In this document: piece by piece, positions 8,747-17,175 of the stretch
How the letters are laid out: each line of letters opens with the position of its first letter
How positions within the stretch are numbered: position 1 is the stretch's first letter
Assembly: GCA_903896545.1 (NCBI GenBank)
Contig: CAITYF010000159.1
Coordinates: 1-64,000 of the forward strand
Reading direction: 5' to 3'
From: an uncultured Myxococcales bacterium
GTDB taxonomy: Bacteria; Myxococcota_A; UBA9042
DNA length: 64,000 bases
The notes under the pieces: generated by a model
The model's input: only the letters and a program-made list of their open reading frames with translations
Databases searched by the model: none
What the model was told of the DNA's origin: nothing
Position numbers and translations under genes: made by a program

Positions 8747-10054
8747 ATGTCACAGAATGAACTGCAAGAAGAGAACCTGAACGACGGTCTGTCTGCCCTC
8801 ACGGCGTCCACCGACCGGCAGTTGGGGCGTGCGGGGGCGCGCAGCCTGCGCTACCTGCAGATCGGCGTGCAAGCTAGCCACGCGCAGACGCACAAGGAGC
8901 GGCAGCCAGTTCAGATCGCGTTTGCTCTGGATCGTTCAGGCTCGATGGGCGGCGAGAAGATGACGCTGGCCAAGCAGGCGGTTGTCGCGGCGCTGTCGCA
9001 GCTCGAAAAGGGCGACCAGTTCGCCGTCACGGTTTTTGACGACCATGTGGACGTTGTCGCGGCGGCGGCGGACGTGACCACCAAGTCGTTGGCACAGGCG
9101 AAGCGGGCGCTGGACGGCGTGGAGGCCCGCGGCTCGACGGCGCTGTATGCAGGTTGGGATACGGCATGCGGCGAACTGGCGCGTGTCCAGAAGCAGGGCA
9201 CCATGGGGCGCTGTATCGTGGTGACGGACGGGCAGGCCAACCACGGTCCGAGTTCGCCCTTGGAGTTGGCGGAAGCGGCACGGCGCCGACGCGCGGCAGG
9301 TATCGCGACGACGGCGCTCGGCATCGGCGAGGACTTCAACGAAGAACTGTTGGCCGCGATGTCCAAGGCGGGCGCGGGGCAGTTCTACTACGTCCGCAGC
9401 GCGGCGCAGTTGGCGAGCATTCTGTCCACGGAAATCAACGACGCGATGGACGTCGTCGCGCGCGGTGTGGTCGTGGAACTGTGGCCGTCGGATGGCGTGC
9501 GACTGGAACTGCTCAGCGATTTGCCGGCCATCTGGACGGGAACGCACCTGCGCGTGGAGCTGGGCGACCTGGTGAGCGACCAGCGCATCGACCTCGTGGC
9601 GACGGCGCTGCTGCCGCGGGTGAGCGGTGGCGACCCGCCGTCGGTCGAAGTGCGTGCATCGGATGCCGACGGGCCGTTGGAGCTGCCGGTGCAACTGGTG
9701 CAGTGGAAGCTGGCCAACCACCGCGCGAACGACGGGCAGCCGCGCGACTTCGGTGTGCTGCGCGCTGCGGCGGCGGTCGTGGCGGCGCGGGCGCTGCTGG
9801 GCGTGCTGGAGCGCAACCGGCGCGGTGAGTTCACGGTTGTGCGCAAGCGTTTGGACGAGGCGTTGGCGCAGCTGCACAACATGGGCAAGGACGACCCGGA
9901 GATTCGCGTGCACATCGCGCAGCTGACTGAAGCGCGCGACCAGCTGAGCCACTTTGTCGAGGAATACGCGCTCAAGGAAATGCACATGCGCGGGACGTCG
10001 GTGGCGCGGAGCAAGGACCTGTGCGGTGCGCCGATGCGATCGCCGGTTCGCTAG
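8747..10054 (+). CDS. vWA (MIDAS) domain protein
   Basis: This 435-residue protein has a von Willebrand factor A domain (about 53-220) with a complete MIDAS: D62-R-S-G-S66-M, a Thr in the GSTALYAGW segment and Asp in VVTDGQAN. It resembles the YfbK/calcium-activated chloride channel-like bacterial vWA group. There is no signal peptide or membrane segment, so it is probably cytoplasmic. A beta-rich middle (about 235-320) and a helical C-terminus (about 330-420) follow. It is the second gene of a MerR-vWA operon. No MoxR ATPase is adjacent, unlike many vWA modules. The partner bound through the MIDAS metal is unknown. Confidence 0.85.
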   Translation: MSQNELQEENLNDGLSALTASTDRQLGRAGARSLRYLQIGVQASHAQTHKERQPVQIAFALDRSGSMGGEKMTLAKQAVVAALSQLEKGDQFAVTVFDDHVDVVAAAADVTTKSLAQAKRALDGVEARGSTALYAGWDTACGELARVQKQGTMGRCIVVTDGQANHGPSSPLELAEAARRRRAAGIATTALGIGEDFNEELLAAMSKAGAGQFYYVRSAAQLASILSTEINDAMDVVARGVVVELWPSDGVRLELLSDLPAIWTGTHLRVELGDLVSDQRIDLVATALLPRVSGGDPPSVEVRASDADGPLELPVQLVQWKLANHRANDGQPRDFGVLRAAAAVVAARALLGVLERNRRGEFTVVRKRLDEALAQLHNMGKDDPEIRVHIAQLTEARDQLSHFVEEYALKEMHMRGTSVARSKDLCGAPMRSPVR

Positions 10055-10087
10055 CCACGCGGTTTTCCGTCAGATCTTTTGGGCGCA

Positions 10088-10185
10088 TCCGGCCGCAAGC
10101 GGCCGGACCGGGCCATAGTCCAGCCGGGCCGGCTTCGCCGTCGGCTGGACCGGAGACCCGCTGCGCGGGCCTCCGCCGCAAGCGG
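10088..10185. terminator. Cluster of four hairpins between convergent genes
   Basis: Between the ends of the vWA gene (+) and the LysR gene (-) lie four consecutive inverted repeats. They are TCCGGCCGC-AA-GCGGCCGGA (10088-10107); GTCCAGCCG...CGGCTGGAC with an inner CGGC-TTC-GCCG (10118-10150); CGGAGaCCCGC-TGC-GCGGGcCTCCG (10151-10175); and CCGC-AA-GCGG (10176-10185). No T-tract follows. They may act as a bidirectional transcription barrier or be a REP-like palindromic element. Confidence 0.55.
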
Positions 10186-10246
10186 TCACTGTCCCTTGCG
10201 CGCTGGCGCCGGTGCCACGGGCCGCTCGAAGCGCGACCTCGTTCGC

Positions 10247-11152
10247 TCAACCCTGCGCCGCGTCCACCCGCCGCTGCAGCTCCGCCGCCATCAACCGCGC
10301 CACCAGCGCGACGCGGCCGACGCCCAGCGCCGACTTCGCCGCGACCAGGTGAACCTCACCTTCCGCAAACGGTCCCAGCGGCAGATCCAGAGCGACGAGC
10401 GCGTCGGGCTGGCCAGTCCGGTGCATCGGCCGCGCGAGCACCATGGCGCCCACTCCAGCCTCCGCCGCCCGCAGCAGCACCAGAAAGTTGTCCGAGGTGA
10501 ACGCCGGCACGAAATTCGGAATTACCTCGCGCAACTGTGGATTCGGCGGCAGGTGCTCGTACGGGCGCGCCCACGCGAGCCACGGCAAGTCTGCGAACGT
10601 GGGCGCCGGTGGCAAGCGCGCCAGCAGCGACGGCGCGACACACACGGCGTTCTGGATGCGCACCGACGCGACGGTCGTCAATTCGTCGCGATCCGCGGCA
10701 CGCTGCCGCAGCGCCAGGTCGGCCTCGCCGCGCGCCAGATCCGCGTAGGCGATGTCCGCCAGCACTTCCAGCCGCAGGCGCGGATGACGGTCGCGCAGCC
10801 AGACGGCAAACGGCGCAAGAAATTCGAACGCAATCCCAGGCGGCGCTGCCACCCGCACAACACCGTGCGGCTCCACTTCCGCCGCCTGCGCCGCGCGGGT
10901 CACTTCCGCGGCGTAATCCGCCATCCGCCGTGCCGGCGCTATCAGCCGCTCGCCCGCAACGGTGAGTCGCACCCCGTCGCTCCGCCGCTCAAACAGCAGA
11001 AACCCAACGTCGTGCTCCAACTGCGCCAGCCGCCGACTCACCGTGGGCTGCCCCACGCGCAGCCGCCGCGCGCCACCGGACACGCTGCCCGTCTCCGCCA
11101 CTGCCAAGAAGAGCTGCACTGCATCCCACGGTAGCTGTCCCTGTCCGTTCAT
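10247..11152 (-). CDS. LysR-family transcriptional regulator
   Basis: About 301 residues. The N-terminal helix-turn-helix contains AVQLFLAVAETGSVSGGARRL and VGQPTVSRRLAQLEHDVG, and a periplasmic-binding-protein-like effector domain follows (about 95-295). The ORF track extends it to 652 residues antisense to the neighbouring hydrolase, but the LysR fold begins only a few residues after the Met at 11152; Met codons at 11173 and 11185 are alternatives. It is divergent from the hydrolase gene at 11285, the usual arrangement for a LysR protein and its target. It ends into the hairpin cluster shared with the vWA gene. The inducer is unknown. Confidence 0.88.
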   Translation of the reverse strand: MNGQGQLPWDAVQLFLAVAETGSVSGGARRLRVGQPTVSRRLAQLEHDVGFLLFERRSDGVRLTVAGERLIAPARRMADYAAEVTRAAQAAEVEPHGVVRVAAPPGIAFEFLAPFAVWLRDRHPRLRLEVLADIAYADLARGEADLALRQRAADRDELTTVASVRIQNAVCVAPSLLARLPPAPTFADLPWLAWARPYEHLPPNPQLREVIPNFVPAFTSDNFLVLLRAAEAGVGAMVLARPMHRTGQPDALVALDLPLGPFAEGEVHLVAAKSALGVGRVALVARLMAAELQRRVDAAQG

Positions 11153-11192
11153 TCCTGCCGCTCGCCTTGTCATGCACCAGCGCATGGCTAGA

Positions 11193-11206
11193 TGCAAAAT
11201 ATCGCA
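11193..11206. promoter_or_regulatory. Candidate LysR-box between divergent genes
   Basis: TGCAAAATATCGCA is a short AT-rich dyad (TGC-N8-GCA, fitting T-N12-A) in the 132-bp gap between the LysR start and the divergent hydrolase start. LysR-type boxes have the general form T-N11/12-A. The match is short, so this is only a candidate. Confidence 0.35.
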
Positions 11207-11284
11207 CTTCCGCGACAAAAATGCATGACTAAACTGCACTGGACGGCGGGCGATGTGTCCGCGTTTCTGTTCCACCGAGGTTCC

Positions 11285-12217
11285 ATGCGCGCGTTCTTTT
11301 CCCCCTTGCTCCTGACGTTTCTCCTTGTGATGACCGGCTGTCAGGCGGCTTCTCTGCCGGTCGTGCGGGCTTCTCTGGGTACGCCGCGGCGGTCGGCTGA
11401 CCTGCTTGCAGTGCTTGATCTTCCGGGTCCGGTGACGGTCGAGACCGTGGTGTCGGCCACGTGGCAGGTCGACTTGAGCGGTCTGCTGGACCTGAGCGAT
11501 CCGCGCGCCAAGGCGGCGGGACTGCAGAACCGCGACGAGCCGATCGAGGTGTACTTCCACGCGATTCGCCACCCGAAGTTTGGCCTGTTTCTGATCGACA
11601 CCGGCGTCGAAACCGCCGAGCGCGACCATCCCGACGCCGCGCGCGTGCAAGGTTTGGTGCGGAAATTCATGCACGCGGAGAGGCTGAAGGTTGGCGCGCC
11701 CGTGGGTGCGTGGCTGAAAGCGCAGCCGGACAAGCTCGCGGGCGTGCTGTTCACGCACCTCCACATCGACCACATCTGGGGCGTGCCGGACCTGCCGCCG
11801 ACGCCGCTGTACGTGGGTCCGGGCGAGAGCACGGAGAAGGCGTTCGAGCACCTTTTTGTGCAGGGACCCACCGACGCGCTGCTTCAGGGCCAGACTCAGC
11901 TTCAGGAGTGGCCGTTCCAGGCCGATGCCGACGGTCGCTTCGCCGGCGTGCTCGACGTCTTTGGCGACGGCTCCCTCTGGGCCATGTCCACGCCGGGTCA
12001 TACGGCGGGCAGCGTTTCTTTCATCGCGCGCACGCCGCAGGGACCGATTCTGTTCACCGGCGACACGTGTCACACCGCGTGGGGATGGCAGAACGGCGTG
12101 CCGCCGGGGAGCTTCACTGCGGACCGGGAGATGAATCAGAAGTCGTTGGACAGGCTGCGGCAGCTGGCGAGTGAGCATCCGGGGATGCGGGTGCGGTTGG
12201 GGCATCAGCGGCTATAG
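11285..12217 (+). CDS. Lipoprotein metallo-beta-lactamase-fold hydrolase (AHL-lactonase-like)
   Basis: About 310 residues starting at 11285, where GAGG precedes the ATG and a lipoprotein signal peptide follows (LLLTFLLVMTGC). The metallo-beta-lactamase fold is shown by THLHIDHIWG (HxHxDH), MSTPGHTAGSVSF (second metal His) and LFTGDTCH (bridging Asp). This pattern fits the N-acylhomoserine-lactonase and related dinuclear-zinc hydrolases, but substrate cannot be read from sequence. It would be tethered in the periplasm or on the outer membrane. The divergent LysR gene is its likely regulator. Its stop codon overlaps the stop of the convergent lipoprotein gene within a shared CTATAG. Confidence 0.82.
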   Translation: MRAFFSPLLLTFLLVMTGCQAASLPVVRASLGTPRRSADLLAVLDLPGPVTVETVVSATWQVDLSGLLDLSDPRAKAAGLQNRDEPIEVYFHAIRHPKFGLFLIDTGVETAERDHPDAARVQGLVRKFMHAERLKVGAPVGAWLKAQPDKLAGVLFTHLHIDHIWGVPDLPPTPLYVGPGESTEKAFEHLFVQGPTDALLQGQTQLQEWPFQADADGRFAGVLDVFGDGSLWAMSTPGHTAGSVSFIARTPQGPILFTGDTCHTAWGWQNGVPPGSFTADREMNQKSLDRLRQLASEHPGMRVRLGHQRL

Positions 12218-12691
12218 GCAGGGACCCTCGACGTCCAGCTGCCAGAGGATCGCGTCAAACGCGGTGCCCGCTGGGAAATCTGTCGGCGACACCGCGCTCG
12301 GCAGCAGCTTGGCGTCGCTGACAACCATCAGAAGTGTGTGGTGCGCCCGCGCATTCTTCGGCCGATCGCATATCACGATCGTGCACGTCGGCAAGTCCTG
12401 ACAGACCGAAGTGGTGTCAAGCACCGTCTCGGCAGCGTCCCAGTCAAAGTACCAAGCGAAATGCAAGTTGGCCGCCTCGATGCACGTCGTCGACAGGTGT
12501 TCGACTTTGAACTGCGCGGCATTTTTCGGCGTCACGATCGGCACTGGCTGCAGCGACAACGGCGCCTCGCTGTCGACATGGACAATCGGCGTACACGCGT
12601 CGCTTGTTGCCGCATCCACCGGCGTCGCTGCTGACCCGCTGGAGCACGACAACAATGGCAAGACCGCCAGAAAGAGTAAAAACTTGCGCAT
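12212..12691 (-). CDS. Small lipoprotein of unknown function
   Basis: This 159-residue protein has a lipoprotein signal peptide (MRKFLLFLAVLPLLSC) followed by a short Ser/Ala/Thr/Asp-rich tether. The mature part has several cysteines (DACTP, TTCIE, VCQDLPTCTIVICD, EGPC) that could form disulfides. I do not recognise the family. It is the last gene of the minus-strand run that begins with mraZ, 40 bp after the preceding gene. Its last Leu and stop codons occupy the CTATAG used in the opposite direction by the hydrolase gene. Confidence 0.75.
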   Translation of the reverse strand: MRKFLLFLAVLPLLSCSSGSAATPVDAATSDACTPIVHVDSEAPLSLQPVPIVTPKNAAQFKVEHLSTTCIEAANLHFAWYFDWDAAETVLDTTSVCQDLPTCTIVICDRPKNARAHHTLLMVVSDAKLLPSAVSPTDFPAGTAFDAILWQLDVEGPCL

Positions 12692-12731
12692 CGTTGAACC
12701 TCGGCGTTTTCAGGCTGCCAGACGCAGTTCC

Positions 12732-13241
12732 TCAAGGCAAGGGCGCTATCTTTCCCTTCACCGCGACCCACCGCTCCGCAAATCGCGCGATCACCGCGAG
12801 TCCACGTCCCGCGCGCGACCGCACTTCCGGCTGCGCCAAGTACGCCAGCGCCGCCTCGGGTTTTCCGCGCGCCATCAGCGCTTGCGCGTGCGCGGCAGCC
12901 TGCTTTTCATCCAGCGTGGCAATCGCCGGCGCAACCGGATCGGGCTTGCCCAGCGCGCTGACCATCTGCTCGGTCATCTCCAGCCCGACAATCGCCTGCG
13001 GTTCAACGACGACCGTCCCGGTCGAAGCGCCAAAATAGTGCTCCGCCTTGGCCAGGTGTTCCATCCTGTCATCGCGCGGCGCCATCGCCGCATCGGCCAG
13101 TGCACGAATGCCTTTGTCGATGCCATCCTCGTCGTGACGCTTGCTGCCGACGATCTGCGCGAGCGCAATGACGCACGCCAACGCCAACAGCACGGCAAAA
13201 CCGATGCGGCGCTGCGTCTGCGGCGCGCCTTCAGTGCTCAA
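12732..13241 (-). CDS. Membrane-anchored helical protein downstream of ftsZ
   Basis: This 169-residue protein has one N-terminal membrane segment (IGFAVLLALACVIALAQIVG, about 13-32) and an Ala-rich helical remainder resembling degenerate TPR hairpins (AHAQALMARGKPEAALAYLAQ). It starts 9 bp after the ftsZ stop on the same strand, so it is likely part of the division operon. No catalytic motif is visible. A periplasmic scaffold role near the divisome is possible but only inferred from position. Confidence 0.7.
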   Translation of the reverse strand: MSTEGAPQTQRRIGFAVLLALACVIALAQIVGSKRHDEDGIDKGIRALADAAMAPRDDRMEHLAKAEHYFGASTGTVVVEPQAIVGLEMTEQMVSALGKPDPVAPAIATLDEKQAAAHAQALMARGKPEAALAYLAQPEVRSRAGRGLAVIARFAERWVAVKGKIAPLP

Positions 13242-13250
13242 CGGCTGACC

Positions 13251-14642
13251 CTACTTGCGCATGAACGCGGGGCGGTCAATCTCGGTGCCGTCATCGGAAA
13301 CGAAGGGATTGCCGACGAGCGGTTCGCGCTTGGTCAACGAGCCTTGATTCAACGACTGCTGGACGGCCGCGTGGCTCGTGCCATACGACGGCGTGCGACG
13401 CGTGTAGGCGGGCTCGTCGAGGTCAATCGGCATGCCATCATTGCCACCGCGGCGCGCGGAGGCCATCGGCGCGGGGATCGGCGGCGGCGCAGCTTGCGAG
13501 ACCTGCATCACGTCACCGCGACCCGCGGTCGCGTACACGCGCACATCCTGCACGCCCGACAATTCCAGCGGCGCGGTCACGCGCAGGGACGAAGCGGTCG
13601 GCGGCGGCGGGGGCGGCACGTTCAACTGGCGCTCGCGCGGCGAAAGCTGCTGCACCATCTCCAGCGAGCGGATCTGCTGCATGCGATCGAAACCCGTGGC
13701 CACAACCGTCACCTTGATGTCGTCGCCGAGCGACTCGTCGATGATCGCGCCGAAGATCGTGTTGGTTTCCGCCGCGGCGGATTCCTGAATCAACGTCATC
13801 GCGTCGTTGATGTCGGCCAGGCTGAGGTCCGCACCGGCAATCGCGACCAGAAGTCCCGTCGCGCCTTCCACGCGGGCGTCTTCCAGAAGCGGGCTCGAAA
13901 TGGCCTGACGGGCCGCCGCACGCGCCCGATCGTCGCCCGAAGCGCGGCCGGTGCCCATGAGCGCCATGCCTTTGCCCTTCATGATGGCCACGACGTCGGC
14001 GAAGTCGACGTTGACCAAGCCGGGCGTCAGGATGATGTCGGAGATGCCGCGCACGGCTTCCACGACGACGGCGTCGACCATCTTGAACGCGTCCTTGAAG
14101 CTGATCTTGCGGTCGGCGACGCTCAAAATGCGGTCGTTCGGGATGACGATGAGCGTGTCGACGTGTTCGGCCAATTCGCGCAGACCGTCTTCCGCCTGCT
14201 TGCCGCGGTTGATGCCCTCAAAGCCGAACGGCCGCGTCACAACCGCCACCGTCAGCGCACCCGCCGCGCGTGCCGCCTGCGCGATGACCGGTGCCGCGCC
14301 CGTGCCCGTGCCGCCGCCCATGCCCGCCGTGATGAACACCATGTCGGCATCCGCGACGGCCGCCTGCAGCGCGTCCATGTCTTCCAGCGCGGCCTTGTGG
14401 CCCATTTCCGGTTTGCCGCCCGCGCCCAAGCCGCGCGTCAAAAGCTGGCCCAGCTGCAAGCGCGTGCCCGCGAGACTGCGACCCAGCGCCTGTGCGTCGG
14501 TGTTGGCAACCATATACTCGATGTGTCCGAGCTCGGCTTCAATCAGGTTGTTTACGGCGTTGCCGCCGCCGCCGCCGACGCCGATGACCTTGATCTTGGC
14601 ACCAAAGATGGCGGGCGACTCGAGTTGGATGGATTCAAACAT
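13251..14642 (-). CDS. ftsZ: Cell division GTPase FtsZ
   Basis: This 463-residue tubulin-like GTPase polymerises into the Z ring at mid-cell. Visible motifs are KVIGVGGGGGNAVNNLI near the N-terminus and the tubulin signature ITAGMGGGTGTGAAP. A conserved C-terminal peptide, EIDRPAFMRK, binds FtsA and other partners. A Pro/Ala/Ser-rich linker (about 320-440) separates the GTPase body from this peptide, making the protein longer than the usual 380-400 residues. It lies 48 bp downstream of ftsA, the conserved order. Confidence 0.98.
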   Translation of the reverse strand: MFESIQLESPAIFGAKIKVIGVGGGGGNAVNNLIEAELGHIEYMVANTDAQALGRSLAGTRLQLGQLLTRGLGAGGKPEMGHKAALEDMDALQAAVADADMVFITAGMGGGTGTGAAPVIAQAARAAGALTVAVVTRPFGFEGINRGKQAEDGLRELAEHVDTLIVIPNDRILSVADRKISFKDAFKMVDAVVVEAVRGISDIILTPGLVNVDFADVVAIMKGKGMALMGTGRASGDDRARAAARQAISSPLLEDARVEGATGLLVAIAGADLSLADINDAMTLIQESAAAETNTIFGAIIDESLGDDIKVTVVATGFDRMQQIRSLEMVQQLSPRERQLNVPPPPPPTASSLRVTAPLELSGVQDVRVYATAGRGDVMQVSQAAPPPIPAPMASARRGGNDGMPIDLDEPAYTRRTPSYGTSHAAVQQSLNQGSLTKREPLVGNPFVSDDGTEIDRPAFMRK

Positions 14643-14690
14643 GGTGTACCTCGTGAGGAATGGGGTGGCGTGCGTGACGCGTCGTTTGGT

Positions 14691-15947
14691 TTAGAAGACT
14701 TCGCTCAGCCAGCCCTTGATGCGTGCGGAGATGCCGTTGCCGGCGGTCTTGGCGGCCTTGGCCGAGGCGCGACGGGTGCGACCGGCGTCCTTGGCGGTTT
14801 CGTTCTCGTCGTCGCCGCCCTGCAGCACCAAACCCAGCGCCGTCGAGAACACCGGCGAATTGATCATGTCGCGCAGGCCACCGACCTGCCGCGGGTAACC
14901 CACGCGCACAGGCAAACCCAGCACGTCTTCACCCAATTCCGCGCAGCCCGGAAGCAGCGCCGTACCGCCCGTGATGACCACGCCCGAACCCAGCACGTCT
15001 GCGAAGTTGGACGCCTGAATTTCGCGCTCGATCAGCCGGTAGATTTCTTCCATCCGCGGTTCGACGATGTCGCAGAGCAGCTTGCGCTTGCGCACGATCG
15101 GCTCACGGCCGCCCACGCAGGCGACTTCGATGTTTTCGTCGTCCGTTACCATCGTGGAAAGCGCGCAGCCGTGCTGGATCTTGATGCGCTCCGCTTCCGC
15201 CTTGGGTGTGCGCAGACCGACGGCGATGTCGTTGGTGATGTGGTCGCCGCCGACGGGGAGTACAGCGGAGTGGACCACAAAGCCGTTGTGATAAATCGCG
15301 ATGTCGGTCGTGCCGCCGCCGATGTCGACGAGCACCACGCCCAGCTCCTTCTCATCGTCTTCCAGCACCGCGCGACCGGACGCCAGCATTTCCGCCGACG
15401 ACTTGAGCACATGCAGGCCCGCGCGTTCGGCGCACTGCACCACGTTCTGCACGCCGGAGTTCAGCGCCGTGATGATGTGGACGTTGACCTGCAAGCGCAC
15501 GCCGCTGATGCCGATGGGGTAGCGGATGCCATCGTTGTCGTCGACCAGGAATTCCTGCGGCACGGTGTGGAGAATCGTGCGATCGGCGGGAATCTGCACG
15601 GCCTTGGCGTTTTCCAGCACGCGCTGCACGTCCGTCTCCGTCACTTCGCGGTTCTGGACGGCAACAACGCCGCGGTTGTTGAACGACTTCAGGTCTTTGC
15701 CCGAAACCGACACGTACACCGCGTTGACGGTGCAGCCGGCCATCAGCTCGGCTTCGTGGACGGCACGCTGGATCGCCTCCATCGTCTCGTTCACGTTCAC
15801 CACGACGCCCTTGCGGATGCCGTTGGACGCGGACGAACCGACGCCGATGATGTCGATGCCGCCATCTGCCTTCACTTCACCGACGATCGCCACGACTTTG
15901 TGCGTGCCGACGTCCAAGCCCACAATGATTTCTTCTTTCCGCGCCAT
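14691..15947 (-). CDS. ftsA: Actin-like cell division protein FtsA
   Basis: About 418 residues. FtsA is the actin-fold ATPase that anchors FtsZ filaments to the inner membrane. Visible are phosphate-1 VGLDVGTHKVVAIVGE, phosphate-2 LVDIGGGTTDIAIY, the adenosine-motif region VVITGGTALLPG, and the C-terminal amphipathic helix RIKGWLSEVF used for membrane targeting. I chose the ATG at 15947, preceded by GGGGGAA, over the track start at 15971, because the actin fold begins at once (MARKEEIIVGLD). An unusual Lys/Arg/Ala-rich linker precedes the C-terminal helix. Confidence 0.97.
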   Translation of the reverse strand: MARKEEIIVGLDVGTHKVVAIVGEVKADGGIDIIGVGSSASNGIRKGVVVNVNETMEAIQRAVHEAELMAGCTVNAVYVSVSGKDLKSFNNRGVVAVQNREVTETDVQRVLENAKAVQIPADRTILHTVPQEFLVDDNDGIRYPIGISGVRLQVNVHIITALNSGVQNVVQCAERAGLHVLKSSAEMLASGRAVLEDDEKELGVVLVDIGGGTTDIAIYHNGFVVHSAVLPVGGDHITNDIAVGLRTPKAEAERIKIQHGCALSTMVTDDENIEVACVGGREPIVRKRKLLCDIVEPRMEEIYRLIEREIQASNFADVLGSGVVITGGTALLPGCAELGEDVLGLPVRVGYPRQVGGLRDMINSPVFSTALGLVLQGGDDENETAKDAGRTRRASAKAAKTAGNGISARIKGWLSEVF

Positions 15948-16012
15948 CTGATTCCCCCGTTTTGCGTGCATGTAAAACTGAACCCGTGTCCTTGTCGTGC
16001 TTCGCGTTTCCG

Positions 16013-17158
16013 CTAGTCGTCCTGATTGTCGTCACTCGGCAGCTTCACAGTCGCTGCCTTTGCGTTCTTTGGGTCCGCCGGCGCAGGCGCGCCTTTGGGC
16101 AGACTCGCCGCCGCGGGCGCACCCGCCTGAGACGGAGCGCTGCCTTGCGTCAACTCGTCACCCGGTTTCTCCGGCAACGGCAGCGCGCGCACCACGGCGC
16201 GGTCTTGCCGCACGTCGTCGTCCATCAGCGCGTACTGCAGCCACTCACCGCGGTGGTCGATTCGGTCCAGCAGACGGCCGACCAGCGAGAACGCGCGGCC
16301 CAGATCCGTCTCCAACGCGTGGCCCAGACGCACTTCACCGCCATCGTTGGCGGAAATCAGCGTCGTGCCCAGCACCGGATCCCAGTGAACTTCCGACAAC
16401 GGGAAACGCGCCGCCAGAGGGCTCGCCGTGTGGGCATCGACCAGCCGCAGCAAATCGGCCAAGCGGCGCTGGGTCGGCGTTTCTTTGGCGGTCTGCGGCG
16501 CATTGTCCTTCGCCGCCTTCTGATCCACCACCGGCACGTCGCGCGACAGCCCCGCGCTCAGACCCGTGATGATCGGCAAGTCGATCGCCTCGCCCGCGTC
16601 CGCCGCCTTGAAGACGAACCCGCCGCGATCCACAAGCAGCAGCTTGCCCGTATCGCTCAGGAGCAAAGCAAACGGTTGGTACTCGGCGATGCGAATCACC
16701 AGCGTCGACGGCAGCTGCGCTTCCACGCGCGCGGTGCGTACCCACGGCAGACTTTCAATCGTCCGCTGCACGACGACGGGATCCAGCGCGGTCAAGGACG
16801 TGCCTGGCTTCACGCCAGAGGCGTCGATGATGGCTTGACGTTCCACGCGCTTTTGGCCCGTCACTTCGAACTTCGCGACGTGGAAGTGCTGCGTCCGCAC
16901 GGTGTACTGCTCAAAAAGCCCGGCCGCATAAACCAACTGCGTCGCGCACGCGAGCGCCGCCAGCACGCCCACGACTTTCACCCATGGAAAACGCGGGCCC
17001 TGATTTTCTTCAGCGGCGTCCGCGCGCTCCGCGCGTTGCGTGCGCCACGCCTGCCACGACGACCGCCAGCCGGCCAGCCGCTGCTGCCAGGAGACCTTGG
17101 GCGCGTTGCGAACATTGCGCACCTTGGTCTGTCGCCGGTTGTAATTGCGGGTGTCCAT
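16013..17158 (-). CDS. ftsQ: Cell division protein FtsQ/DivIB
   Basis: This 381-residue bitopic membrane protein has a basic cytoplasmic N-terminus (about 1-60), a single membrane segment (VKVVGVLAALACATQLVYAAGLF) and a periplasmic POTRA domain (FHVAKFEVTGQKRVERQAIIDASGVKPGTSL, split here only for quoting). The FtsQ beta domain follows (SLPWVRTARVEAQLPSTLVI). FtsQ connects early and late divisome proteins and binds FtsB/FtsL. The C-terminal Pro/Ala/Lys-rich tail of about 60 residues is longer than in enteric FtsQ. It sits directly after murG; the usual murC, murB and ddl are not between them. Confidence 0.93.
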   Translation of the reverse strand: MDTRNYNRRQTKVRNVRNAPKVSWQQRLAGWRSSWQAWRTQRAERADAAEENQGPRFPWVKVVGVLAALACATQLVYAAGLFEQYTVRTQHFHVAKFEVTGQKRVERQAIIDASGVKPGTSLTALDPVVVQRTIESLPWVRTARVEAQLPSTLVIRIAEYQPFALLLSDTGKLLLVDRGGFVFKAADAGEAIDLPIITGLSAGLSRDVPVVDQKAAKDNAPQTAKETPTQRRLADLLRLVDAHTASPLAARFPLSEVHWDPVLGTTLISANDGGEVRLGHALETDLGRAFSLVGRLLDRIDHRGEWLQYALMDDDVRQDRAVVRALPLPEKPGDELTQGSAPSQAGAPAAASLPKGAPAPADPKNAKAATVKLPSDDNQDD

Positions 17159-17175
17159 TTCGTCTCACGGGCCTT

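Noticed and set aside
10247-12205. 652-residue minus-strand ORF
   Set aside because: Only its C-terminal 301 residues are the LysR protein; the rest is antisense to the metallo-beta-lactamase-fold gene.
12411-16016. 1201-residue plus-strand ORF
   Set aside because: It is antisense to ftsZ, ftsA and the end of ftsQ, with Arg/His-rich composition typical of a GC-rich shadow frame; the minus-strand proteins are unmistakable.
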